Origin: Podarcis raffonei
Taxonomy: Eukaryota > Chordata > Lepidosauria > Squamata > Lacertidae
Length of the DNA stretch: 64,000 nucleotides
Direction: 5' to 3'
Assembly (NCBI RefSeq): GCF_027172205.1
Contig: NC_070614.1
Span: forward strand, 36,462,001-36,526,000
The notes beneath the pieces were generated by a model. The model searched no databases and was not told where the DNA came from. It saw only the letters and a program-made list of their open reading frames with translations. Position numbers and translations under genes: made by a program. Of this stretch, positions 31,200-41,363 are shown piece by piece. How positions within the stretch are numbered: the first letter of the stretch is position 1; the number at the start of each line of letters is the position of its first letter.

Positions 31200-34100
31200 C
31201 ACTCCCCTATGCCTCATAATCTTTCACTGTATTCAGTGCATTAAAATACACATAAGATACACCGTTGTTAAGCAAGCTCAGCAGTCTGACCTGGTATGAG
31301 ACAGCTTCCTATTATTCTTTTGCAGAGTCATTGAGAGATGTGTACAAGGGACAGAGAGAGGGTGGCGTCTGATGTCTTCCTGTCTGAAAGCTGTTTCTAG
31401 TTTGAAATCCAGATTCCATTAGAACAGCCTTCCCTAATTTGGTACCCTCAAGATGGGTACAACTCCCATCATCCCTGACTCTGGGCGTGGGTGCTGGTTG
31501 GGCCTGATGGGAGGCATAATCCAGAACACCTGGAGGGCATCAAGCTGGGGAAGCTGCCTGAGAAGATCACACCTCCTTCCCCTTTCCCCACTTGGGCTGA
31601 TTTTCCAAGCTCCATCCACCTCACCTATGTCAGGGTCCTCTGCCAATTCTTCATACGATCCATAGGCCTTAGGAATATTATGCTGCTTGGCATATTCCTC
31701 AGAGCGCTTGAGGTCTCGAGAAGCAATGGCAGCCACCTGGGGAGGGAAGAGCCAGCCTATGAGACAAGAGGTCATGAACGACAGAGCCTCACGTCACCCT
31801 AGTTTGTAACTGAATGCCAAAGTAAGTTACAAGCTGATCACTTTTCGTACCATCACAAGAATGATAGGAGTCTGCTATACAGTTAGTCAGCATTGGTCCA
31901 TCTAGCTTTAATATCGTCTGCACTGACAACAACTGGAATAAATTCATTGAATATTTAAAGGAGAACAATAAAAGTTTAAAGACACTAGCAGGACTGGAAT
32001 AATAGCTTCAATGTAAATTAGTAGAGTTATGATAATAATATACGCAAAAAGTATGTGATGTATATACCAGCAGCTGGGAGGGAGGGAAGTCAAGACTCGG
32101 CAGAGTCAAAGGGTTTATATTGTGATAATAAGAATTGTTGGGGAAAGGATCATATGAAGAAAACAATAAAAATTTATTTGAAAAATATATATATATCGTC
32201 TGCACTGACAGGCAGCGGCTCCAGGGTTTCAGTCAGGGCAGGGGCGTAGGAAGGAGGGGGCAGGGGCGGGGAGTCTGCCCCGGGTGTCACCCTGAGGGGG
32301 GGTGTCAAAATGGCAGCCAGCCAAGGGCTACACTCACTGTAGGGCGGCTGAGGGTGCGCGGGCGCCGTTGTTATGGGCACTGCTCGAGCGCCACCCATAT
32401 GGGCGCCACTTGAGTGCCGTCCGTATCAGCAGTGCGCATGCACCGCTGGGTGGTTTGCCACGCCTCTCCAAAACCCCGCACCGGGTGCCGAAGAGCCTTC
32501 CTTCGCCACCGAGTCAGGGACCTCTTCCCCCATCCCTACTTGGAGATGTCAGGAATTGAACTTGGGACCTTCTGCATGCAAAGCTGGTGCTCTGCCTACT
32601 GAGCTATGCCCCTTTCAAAAGTCAATATAAAGAATGGTGCCTTTCACCCTCACCCTCAACCCATGTGAGTGATGATAATGCCCTTTAGTGATTATGAGTA
32701 CAGAAGCAGGGAACAGCTGCTCTTCTGGGTTAGATCTTTTTGCAGCATTTGGCTGTAATGCGCATCAAGTTCTGACAAATCCCGAATCTCGAGGTGTGGC
32801 TCCTAGGAGGGATTTCATGCTTACCTGAGGTGAAGTGGGATCTGTATAAGGCTGCACATATCAAACCCAGGTGTGTGATGAAGAGAGGGAGCAGTTTTGC
32901 AAAACTAAAACTTGTGTCTCTAAGCTCCAGGGAAATGCCAGGATCAGGGGCAGGCGGATGGGCTTTGTCAGCAAGTGAGAAGTGTGGCGTGCACAAATGT
33001 TTAACAATGAGATGTATAAATGCTGCACAATCAGATCAGGATGAATGTTCATTATCACATAACAACCCCACAAACAAATAAGAATGAATGCTTAATAAGA
33101 AACTGGCACCATCTAACTTATGTGGAAGCTTTGTGCAAGCAAATTAGGATGAATGCTTAGTAATCAGATCATCCGGAGGAGATCGTTTGGAATCTTTCTG
33201 TGTTTTGTTTTGTCTGTTTGAATGAGATACCCATCAGAGCTTGAAGAAGATGACGCCCTTGAGCTGAGAGAAGGAAGAAGAGAGGTAGCAGAAATAACAG
33301 CTGGCAGTTTTTCAAAGGCAAGAGACAGGGAGTTGGGAGCTTTTAGCTGATGTTAGCTGAAACTGGGGGTGTAGCCTTGGGTGGCTGCCCAAAATGCACT
33401 TTTCTCATGAAGACAGCTTTTCTCTTGAAGGAGTGGCAGTCATGCTCTGCTTGTTGTTGTTGTTGTTTTTGTCAGGTAGTTAAAAGAAAAGACTACTACT
33501 ACCCAGAACTGCAGCAAAATGTTGCGACTCTTTCCCTTGTAACCTTTTCTACTCTGGAGAGCTGCTTCTAGGCAGTGGAGACAGGCTAGCCCAACCTTTG
33601 CCAGCCTGGTGCCCTCCAGGTGTTTTGGAGGGCACCAGGTTGGTAGACCAAACCATGTCCATCCTGACGACCCTGAGCTAGATGGACCAAGTGGTTTGAC
33701 TTGGTAGAAGGCAGCTCCCTGATAGATCACACAGACCATGCATACAGGTTCACATAGTCAGTGTTACATGGAAGCAAAGTGGCCAAGACTGGAGCACCAG
33801 CAGTCAAAGAAAGTGATGGTTCCTGGAATGGCAGATCAGGAGAACAGCAGCCCATCATGTAATGGAATGGCACTGCTGTTGGGGGTTCCACTCCGGCACT
33901 TCTTGTTTTTAAGTTACATTTATAGCCCAGCTTTCCTCCAAGGAGCTCAAGGCGACATGCATGGCAATCCCCTCCCCATTTTATCCTCACAGCAACCCTG
34001 CGAGGTAGAGATTAGTCTGAGAGACCGTGAATGGCCCAAGGACACCCAGCGAGCTTTATGGCTGAGCCATTCAACACTCTAACCCCAGTTTTTTCTCGAA

Positions 34101-37100
34101 CTTGGGTCCTCAGCTGTTGTTGGACTACAACTCCCATTATCCCTAGCTGGCAGGGCCAGTAGTCAGGGAGGGTGGGAGTTGTAGTCCAACAGCAGCGGGA
34201 AACCCAAGTCTGAGAAACACTGCTGTAACCACTACGCCACGTTCGCTCTCATTGTCAACACTTAATTTATGGCAGGCCACCTGTGTCTTTTAACATCCGC
34301 CTGTGAAGCAGAAACAGAGAAGGCAGGGGCTTTTGAGGCATGAGAAACAGCCCTACATCATGTTAAACCGCTAGTCCACGTCACTTGTTCATTATTGTCA
34401 GCACTGACTGTCTGCAGCTTTCCAGGCTTCCAGGCAGGGAGCCTATTCCAGCCCTAGCCGGATGGAGCTTGGGAACTTTTGTATGCAAAGCATGAGCCCC
34501 ACAGCTGAGCTTATAACCAAGCTTCCCCTCAAAGAAAATGGGGCAATTTGTCCCTCTACCCCATTGTTCTCTACTCTGACTGGCAGCTGTTCTTCCAGGT
34601 CTTTCTCCAGAAAGTAATTCTTTCTCCAGAATCACTCCATGAGAATCTTTTTAAAAAAAAATAACTGGCAATAACAGAGATAGTGAAGGGACAGGGAAGG
34701 TATTCCCTGTATTTTATATTTAAGTAAATTGTTCTGCTCTGATAAATTCTTTTCTAAATTGCTCTGTTAAAATTGCATATTATCCTGCTTTGCTGAATTG
34801 GGAAGAGGCCCACTTCCTCTTTCTGCCGGCTAGCAGACAGCGAGCAGCGGCTTTGCAAGCTGGGAGCTACTTCCTCTTTCTGCTGGCTAGCAGGGAAGCC
34901 CATTTCCTGTTTTTTCTCTCAGCTAAGTAGAAACTGCAGTACTCTCTGCACATGCTCTCTGATGCAGTAATGCAAGAGAAGAACACACGAACAAGGGAAG
35001 GAGGGGCGTTTAGATAGCCATATGCCATATAAGGAAGTAAGCTAAAACTTGCCAGCTGATTGGAGAAGGTTTTGGGGAAGCTTGGGGAGGGAAGGGTGTT
35101 TTCAAGGTATAAGAAAGTTTGCAAATGTGAAATTGGGCGTAGCCAGTCTTTGGAGAGGACTCCACTGGCTGCCTCTGCGCAGATCTCAATAAATCTCTTT
35201 TCTCTGACCAAGAAATCTCTGGAATTGTTTTTCCCCTCTGGCCACGGGGTTGGCGGACCGCTGGACCTCCGGGTACTGCTAATCTAAGGCTTCATTTTGG
35301 GGGCTCGTGTCCGGGATGGGTCCCCACCCCACGAAAGGTGGACCGAGGGGCCAGACTCGACCGGGTGAGCAACCAGGACCAGGGCTCGCAATCTCCAGCG
35401 CGCACCCTGCCAGTTCGTAGGGGGAGATCGCCACGCTGTGCCTGAGCCGAGACACCCAGTCGAGAGAGAAAAGAGGACGGCCGAAGGAGGGGTCCGCAGC
35501 GGAACAGGTAAGCCCAAGGGAAAGGGCGTGGTAGGAAGCCTGATCAGCTTCCTCTGGCTGTGAGCAGTAGAGTGCCGCCAGAAAAGGGATAAAGGGTCTG
35601 GCTGTGAGCAGTAGAGTGCCGCCAGAAAAGGAACAAAGGAACTGGCCGTGGCAATAAGGTGCCGCCCCGCCAGACAGGGACGGGAAAAGGGAAAAGGGGA
35701 AACAGAGGTGGCAGTAGAGTGCCGCCAGTAAGGTTGGGGAAAGGGGAAACAGAGGGAAAATTATTTTGGTGTGTTTTGTGTGTTGCATGTTGGAATTATA
35801 TTGGGGTGTGTTTTGTGTGTTGCATGTCAGATACTCCAGCGGCTGAATTGTCAAGTGTGGGCCGGGGCTTAGCGTCCCCTTGGCCGAGCGATTGCAGGGC
35901 TGTGCATTTCTTAGCAACGAGAGTTCGCCAAGTCACAGTCTGTAGTGGTTGGTGTGTGAAAGGATCTTAAGCCCGGTTAGGAGCGGAGTATCTGAAAAAA
36001 AAAAAAAAATGGGGTCTGGGGCAAGCTAACGTAGTCCTCTGAAATGCTTTTTAACCAACTGGAAAGCAGCTACGAAGCATGATGATTGGGTTCAAATTGA
36101 GAAGAGAGAGGATGAGGACATTATGTGAGGTTGATTGGCCCACCCAAGGAACTAATTAGCCCTCGGAGGGCAGATTTAATTTGCAACTAATCAACCCACT
36201 ATATCAAAATATCTTGAAGGTCCACCCAGACCAGATCCCTTATATTTCTACCTGGAAAATCAATGTAGAAAAGAATCCACCGTGGCTGAAAGCCTGCCGA
36301 GGCGACGCCCCACAAAATACAATATGTGCAGTCCAACCGGCAGGGAAGTCAGAAAAGCCTCCGGTGATATCAGAGCCGGAAGGAGAGGAAGGAGAAGAGG
36401 GGGAAGTCATTAAACCGCCGCCACCCTATGCTCCACCAGCTGCCCCTCTAGCGAATCCCCCAGGCCCAGGGCCCCAGGACCAGGGAGGAGCCGGCCCTCA
36501 GCCTGAACCCTCCAAGGTTGATGAATTAGAGAGCAAAGAGGAAGAGGATGATGAGGAGTTTATGAAGGGACTAATTGAGTTAGCAAAGAAAGGAAAAAAT
36601 GTGGACACAGTATCAGACAATTGAGATTGCAACAGTATGTACAACCCTATGTGAAAGAAGTGGATGTTAGTTCCCATTTGTTAGCAGCAACCAGGGTGTC
36701 CCTCTATAAGTCCCATAAGGCACAGAAAAAGGGTGGGACTGCAATGATGCCTCTATGCAGAGTGTATGACCCACCAGCCCCCCAGGACAGGGTGGGGAAG
36801 CACCACCATGCACTTATACAGTCCAACATGTGCCTTTTTCAAGTGCTGATGTGTGCAATTGGAGAAATTAGAACCCTACCTTTGAGGAGAACCCAGATGA
36901 TATTGCCAACGCCCCATTATAAAGGCTGCCTTTGTAGCTCAGGCAGCGTCCAATATTCGCCAAAAGAAAAAATCCAGAAGCATGAGGGGTGCATCGGCCA
37001 TGGGCTGGAATAGATGTTGAAGTTAGCTCAAACCACTTACAATCAGAGAGATGAGGAAGCCCAGAGGAAAAAAAAAAAAAGGAGAAGTATCAAACAAGGA

Positions 37101-40100
37101 AGTTGACGGCATTACAGGCTACCACACCCACCCCTCAGGAAAGAGGAAGTGCCCGGGGAGGAGGGCGAAGCCGTCTCGGACGGAATCAGTGCGCCATCTG
37201 CCGACAGGAAGGGCACTGGAAGAGAGAATGCCCTATTCTATTATTAGGAAGAGATTTGTTGGTAAAGTTGCAAGCCCAAATTACTTTTAAAGCCATCGGG
37301 AGAAGCCACAATGTCCATTATGTCACTTGGGGAACTGGTTGTGGAGGCACCCCTGAGGGAGTACTGGCACCTCATGATGGTAAAAGAAGAGGAGGGACCC
37401 ATCCCCGCCAGTATTCTGGAACAAGTGAACCCCCTAGGAATGGCAAAGAATATCCCACCAATAATTGTGAAGCCCAAGCCATTTGTCAATCCTGTTGCAG
37501 TAAATAAGTATCCTATCCCACGAAGGGCGACTGAAGGAGTGTGGGTGCATCTAGAGCGACTGCTCCAACATAGGATCTTGAGGCAATGCCAATCACAGTG
37601 GAAGACCCCTTTGTTACCAGTGAAGAAAGGAAGCAGGCTATTATCCTGATACCAGAGGCAAAGAACTGCAGAGAACTCTGTGGCTTTCTGGGGTCTGCAG
37701 GATTTTGTAGGATATGGATATTTAATTACAGCATCATTGCCAAGCCTCTACATGAGTCAACCAGAGGAATTGAGAGAGACCCCTTTGTTTGAAGCACAGA
37801 ACAACAGCAAGCCTTCGTGGATTTGAAGAGGGCACTGCAGCAAGCCCCAGCGCTTGGCATCCCAAATCCTGAGAAACCCTTTATTCTATTCGTGGATGAG
37901 GACCAAGGGACGGCGAAAGGGGTTTTGTGCCAAAAATTGGGAAGCTGGCAACAGCCAGTGGCATACCTATCTGAGCGCCTGACGCCTACAGAACAAGGCT
38001 TACCGCCGTGCATGAGAGCAGTTGTGGCAGTAGCCACCCTACTGAAGAATATTTTAGCAGGCCTGACCTCAAAGATGAAGCAAACCCCCACTGGCCTTCA
38101 TGGTTTGTGGATGGAAGCAGCTTTGTTAAGGCTGGACAGCGAAAAGCAGGCTATGCAGTGGTAGCCTTGGAAGACCAAGTGATCGAAGCGCAGCCACTCC
38201 CGCCTGGAACGTCGGCCCAGCTGGCATAAATAACAGCGTTCACCAGAGCCTTGTGCTTGGCAAAGGGACAGAAGATAAACATTTATACTCTAAGTATGCC
38301 TTTCTGACTTTACATGCCCATGGAGCCTTATGGAAGGAAAGAGGTTTGCTTACCTCCAGAGGAAACCAGGTGGCCCACCCACAAGCCTTATTGAACTTTC
38401 TGGATGCTGTATGGGAGCCCAAGGCAGTGGCAGTTATCCATTGTTATGGACACAAAACTGGACTAGGAGAAGTGGCCAGAGGAAACCGACTAGCAGACAG
38501 GGTGGCCAAGGAAGCAGCCCGAGAACCAGCTCCCGCGTCAGTTATTGGAGCACTGGTCCCTGGAAGGATCTTGAACACCGCTGATAAGCCAATATACACC
38601 AAAAGGAGAGGGACACTGCAGATGCCCAGGGGCTGACTATGTCCAAAGAAGGATGGTACCTTACTCATGATGACAGAATATGGATTTCAGAGTCCCTTTC
38701 TCGGCAGATTACTCAGAGATACCATGAGTCCACCCACATGGGACCAGATGCCACAACCAGACAGCTGAAGCAGTGCTTCTATATAGCCCACCTTTATCAA
38801 CTGGCAGCCCAGATCTCCAGGAAATGCCTGCTGTGTCAAAAGAATAATCCTAGAACCGGACCCTTGGCTCCCCCGGGGATTCAGCATAGTGGAACTGCAC
38901 CCATGGAAGACCTTGTTGTGGATTTCACTGAATTGCCCCGCTGTGGACTATACCGCTACCTGTTCGTGGCGATCTGCACGTATATAGAATGGGTTGAAGC
39001 CTGGCCCACCAGAACTGAAAAGGCATTTGAAGTAACCAGGTGCCTGCTTAGGGAGATCATTCCCCGCTATGGACTACCTAGGTCAATAGGATCTGACAAT
39101 GGACCAGCTTTTGTCCACTCAGTTTTGCAATAACCCCCCATGCTAGTCAAAATGTGCAGTTTGATAATTATGTGCAGTAATTCTCCCGAGATTTTCTCTC
39201 TTTCTAACAGGTGGACCCAGGCCCACTGCTGTTACCTCACCCCTTGGGTCCACCACACTTAAGTGAAGAAGGCTATTTTAGATTGGACAGTTACACCAAA
39301 TCCTGATGATCCTCTGAAGCTAACCATCTCCAGAAGAGCGCCAGACGGCTGGACAAGTGGATGGGAGGGACGCCCGCGGGCAGCGTCCCCAACGTAGAGA
39401 CTTTTTTTCCCCAGCAAATTTTAAGGCACCGCCAGGACTTTTGATATTGGGGCCAGAACTCTTTGATATGGTCACTCCGTGTGTCAGGCCTCTGCAAGGG
39501 TGGATATATATATTCCTGTGGGTATATGTTAATATATGTAGAGGGAGAAGCCCCTTTCGGATACAGTATGTTGGGAGGAAATCATGAGAGTATTAAGCAT
39601 CCACAAGGACAGGTGGGAAAATTGGTTAAGATAATAGGCTCCTCCTCAGAGAGGTGGGACACAACCTCCCAAAAAGCAAGGCAGCTGATAGAGCACGAGT
39701 ATCAGTGGGCCCTTCAGCAATAAAATAGATATGTCCTAGATAATATTTCAGTCACCATTGATCACATGGAAACAATGATAGCCAGGAACCCGCTGAAAAC
39801 TACAGGAGGTGATCTATGGGGTTGGTTATATTCCTGGCTGCCTCATGGCAGTTGGCTCAGGCATATTGTGGTATTATTAGCAGGGCCGCTGTTAATCCTT
39901 CTGCTTTTTTTTTTGTTGCTTCTGTATATCCTGCTTCGTGCAATGCTTACAAGGTGTGATGCAAAAAGAATCATGGCCCTTATTGCTCTTCCCCAGGATT
40001 ATAAACCCGAGAGACCAGGACGAACCTAGGAGATAGGTTGTCCCAAAAGAAGAGGAGGGAATGAAGGGACAGGGAAGGTATTCCCTGTATTTTATATTTA

Positions 40101-41363
40101 AGTAAATTGTTCTGCTCTGATAAATTCTTTTCTAAATTGCTCTGTTAAAATTGCATATTATCCTGCTTTGCTGAATTGGGAAGAGGCCCACTTCCTCTTT
40201 CTGCCGGCTAGCAGACAGCGAGCAGCGGCTTTGCAAGCTGGGAGCTACTTCCTCTTTCTGCTGGCTAGCAGGGAAGCCCATTTCCTGTTTTTTCTCTCAG
40301 CTAAGTAGAAACTGCAGTACTCTCTGCACATGCTCTCTGATGCAGTAATGCAAGAGAAGAACACACGAACAAGGGAAGGAGGGGCGTTTAGATAGCCATA
40401 TGCCATATAAGGAAGTAAGCTAAAACTTGCCAGCTGATTGGAGAAGGTTTTGGGGAAGCTTGGGGAGGGAAGGGTGTTTTCAAGGTATAAGAAAGTTTGC
40501 AAATGTGAAATTGGGCGTAGCCAGTCTTTGGAGAGGACTCCACTGGCTGCCTCTGCGCAGATCTCAATAAATCTCTTTTCTCTGACCAAGAAGTCTCTGG
40601 AATTGTTTTTCCCCTCTGGCCACGGGGTTGGCGGACCGCTGGACCTCCGGGTACTGCTAATCTAAGGCTTCAATAGAACTTCTTCCTGTAAAGGGTAAAG
40701 GTAAAGGGACCCCTGACCAATAGGTCCAGTCGTGGCCAACTCTAGGGTTGTAGCGTTCATCTCGCTTTATTGGCTGAGGGAGCCGGCGTACAGCTTCCGG
40801 GTCATGTGGCCAGCATGACTAAGCCGCTTCTGGCGAACGAGAGCAGTGCACGGAAACGCTGTTTACCTTCCCGCCGGAGCGATACCTATTTATCTACTTG
40901 CACTTTGACGAGCTTTCAAACTGCTAGGTTGGCAGGAGCAGGGACCGAGCAACGGGAGCTCACCCCGTTGCAGGGATTCAAACCGCCGATCGGCAAGTCC
41001 TAGGCTTTGTGGTTTAACCCACAGTGCCACCCGCGTCCCCGCAAAAACCACATGCTCCACCGCAAAGCTAAGGCTCCTCACTTTTCTAGCAGGGGTAAAG
41101 GAAAGCTTTGCCAGCTACGTTTCTAGCGACAGGGAGCTCTTAACGGCACAGAGGCTCTCCCAGAAGAAAGCTGGCAATCTATCTGCAAAGTGTGATAGAA
41201 CCTGGTCTTGGCTGCCCTGTGCCCCCATGCCACCCACCCACCCACACCATTTGTTCCAGGCCTGTTATCCAACCTTGTGATCCACTGTCGGCAAAGTCTT
41301 CAAGGCCACGATGAAATCGTGGCTGATCTTCCCAGCGGAGCAGATCCCCCAACGGAGAGCCAT
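18054..41363 (-). CDS. DHDH: Dihydrodiol dehydrogenase paralogue (DHDH-like), copy 2, seven exons
   Basis: Read on the minus strand, exons are 41274-41363, 31625-31736, 24062-24225, 21483-21735, 20670-20794, 19085-19235 and 18054-18193. All have GT-AG borders and an unbroken frame of 344 aa. The five internal exons are 112, 164, 253, 125 and 151 nt, exactly as in copy 1. The start is [17 protein letters not shown]. The catalytic Lys is in CEKPMG and the Tyr in [18 protein letters not shown] opens exon 4. The last exon gives [14 protein letters not shown] and a C-terminus ([11 protein letters not shown]) about nine residues longer than copy 1. Divergence from copy 1 is high, so the duplication is old. 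Exon 5 ([19 protein letters not shown]) departs most. A whole L1 sits in intron 2 and a provirus in intron 1, both antisense. The enzyme is probably active, but its substrate may differ. Confidence 0.9.
19999..20221 (-). mobile_element. Pogo-type MITE
   Basis: CAGTGGTACCTCAGGTTACA to TTAACCCGAGGTACCACTG, flanked by TA, in intron 5 of DHDH copy 2. Confidence 0.85.
20854..21421. mobile_element. Long-TIR DNA element with GC-rich tandem hairpins
   Basis: Near-perfect inverted ends CGTATTTTTCGCACTATAGG and CCTATAGTGCGAAAAATACG bound a 568-bp, very GC-rich body. Inside are two to three related units of about 100-110 bp starting near 21016, 21125 and 21224 (each begins like GCCAGCCCCGCAAGCTC). The first two have their own inverted repeat (ACAGCGGGA with TCCCGCTGT). 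It fills most of the 687-bp intron 4 of DHDH copy 2. The superfamily is not assigned. Confidence 0.8.
22236..22433 (+). mobile_element. tRNA-derived SINE, nearly whole
   Basis: It has a tRNA-like head (GCTCAGTGGCAGGGTGTCTG) with a B-box-like AGATTCAATCCCTGG, then GAGCTAGATGGACC and TATAAGGCAGCTTCC. Diverged pieces of the same family lie near 8080-8230, 31270-31310, 31868-31925, 33660-33720, 34380-34520, 46700-46870, 52230-52350 and 53090-53200. Confidence 0.75.
25935..26957 (+). CDS. L1 ORF1 protein (RNA-binding chaperone)
   Basis: The 340-aa frame is open. A Lys/Arg-rich start ([11 protein letters not shown]) leads into a long heptad-like coiled coil around residues 50-145, then an RRM-type stretch with [20 protein letters not shown] and a C-terminal domain. 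This is the order of vertebrate L1 ORF1p, which trimerises and coats the L1 RNA. It ends 12 bases before the ORF2 start. Confidence 0.88.
   Translation: MSGRTRSAKAKTVQTTLTSQLRRSSVPTIPVAQEEDIEQPRPEGMASGGDFTAVLNKIFEKLEGLSKQVTDQSAKIDQNTASINNLTQQVNLNAQTIGKLVEDTTANRKIAEEAKQKVEEVQGEIKPMRKQIGKHQTLLSMIELKNKENNLRIRSVPEIEKEDLIEYLTKEFTEFWSLEEEKDFKIVSAFRLGKGGRKIKSRDCLISLRTKEERDKILSAHFKTPLEIQDSRLEIYKDIPKHLLELRANYGDLVPLLRSNKIIFRWEFPQGISFTFRGKKVKIKSVEDKDKFLKDYGEDLQKGIEEPSDLGPGLLSSIPTPGGLKDPEKETPLLGATGGK
26970..30685 (+). pseudogene. L1 ORF2 (endonuclease-reverse transcriptase), frame broken in the endonuclease region
   Basis: The first frame (26970-27473) starts [20 protein letters not shown] and has the AP-endonuclease block DIICLQETH. 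It ends just after an eight-T run at 27464-27471. The second frame is open from about 27533 to 30685 (about 1050 aa). It carries the endonuclease SDH motif (CSDHNAVRM), the RT blocks [39 protein letters not shown] and FADDLV, and the C-terminal Cys motif [18 protein letters not shown]. Alignment by eye suggests that about ten codons near 27475-27530 are out of frame or missing. The copy is therefore probably inactive despite its long RT frame. Confidence 0.88.
31169..31197 (+). repeat. (CA)n microsatellite
   Basis: A CA repeat just beyond the L1 tail. Confidence 0.9.
32205..32600 (-). mobile_element. tRNA-derived SINE split by a MITE
   Basis: The right half has TTGAACTTGGGACCTTCTGC and CTACTGAGCTATGCC, the reverse of a tRNA-like head with a B box. 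The left half is GGCTCCAGGGTTTCAGTCAGGG. The MITE at 32239-32511 lies between them. Confidence 0.7.
32239..32511 (+). mobile_element. hAT-type MITE inserted in a tRNA-type SINE
   Basis: The ends CAGGGGCGTAGGAAGG and CCTTCCTTCGCCACCG are flanked by a perfect 8-bp duplication AGTCAGGG (32231-32238 and 32512-32519). The SINE on the left continues on the right. Confidence 0.85.
34684..35294 (+). repeat. 5' LTR of the class I ERV
   Basis: TGAAGGGACAGGG to CTAAGGCTTCA. It carries a promoter-like TATAAG stretch and an AATAAA signal (AATCTCAATAAATC) near the R region. Confidence 0.92.
35295..36180 (+). other. ERV leader: primer site and tandem repeats
   Basis: A tRNA-Pro-type primer site (TTTGGGGGCTCGT...) lies just inside the LTR. 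Between about 35553 and 35735 the phrase AGAGTGCCGCCAG or close variants recurs three to four times. A GTGTGTTTTGTGTGTTGCATG segment is also doubled near 35770-35830. No coding is claimed. Confidence 0.75.
36181..37250 (+). other. ERV gag-like remnant
   Basis: A proline-rich part has a PPPPYAPP late-domain motif. A single CCHC zinc knuckle ([14 protein letters not shown]) marks nucleocapsid, as in gammaretroviruses. Fossil, broken. Confidence 0.8.
37311..39130 (+). other. ERV pol-like remnant (RT, RNase H, integrase parts)
   Basis: Recognisable parts appear in the usual order: the RT start ([18 protein letters not shown]), the RT-RNase H connection ([14 protein letters not shown]), RNase H-like [14 protein letters not shown], and integrase ([37 protein letters not shown]). 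Fossil, broken and incomplete. Confidence 0.85.
39180..40040 (+). other. ERV env-like remnant
   Basis: The right part encodes a transmembrane-subunit tail with a hydrophobic anchor ([20 protein letters not shown]) and a short cytoplasmic end. The surface-unit part is hardly recognisable. Fossil, broken. Confidence 0.7.
40062..40672 (+). repeat. 3' LTR of the class I ERV
   Basis: It has the same length and near-identical sequence to the 5' LTR. The purine tract AAAAGAAGAGGAGGGA lies directly before it. Confidence 0.92.
40689..41040 (-). mobile_element. Sauria-type tRNA SINE
   Basis: The minus strand has the tRNA-like head (GTGGCACTGTGGGTTAAACC), the body (AAAGTGCAAGTAGATAAATA, CATGCTGGCCACATGACCCG) and the tail CCCCTTTACCTTTACC. 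It adjoins the provirus on its right. Confidence 0.88.

Larger units (their letters stand above)
34684..40672 (+). mobile_element. Endogenous retrovirus, class I (gammaretrovirus-like), fossil provirus
   Basis: Two 611-bp LTRs bound an interior of about 4.8 kb, flanked by a 4-bp target duplication ATAG (34680-34683 and 40673-40676). A tRNA-Pro-like primer site follows the 5' LTR and a purine tract precedes the 3' LTR. Gag-, pol- and env-related remnants lie in the usual order. The LTRs differ at about one site by eye, so insertion was recent, but the interior is shorter than the family norm and broken in many places (of the order of ten or more). It sits antisense in intron 1 of DHDH copy 2. 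Confidence 0.93.

Noticed and set aside
35279-35917. A 212-codon minus-strand open frame
   Set aside because: It lies over the ERV LTR end and leader, is low-complexity, and shows no family motif. It is a chance frame in GC-rich DNA.
36181-40040. ERV gag/pol/env parts as a domesticated host gene
   Set aside because: No long open frame has been kept. All parts look decayed in the order of a provirus, with no splice to host exons.
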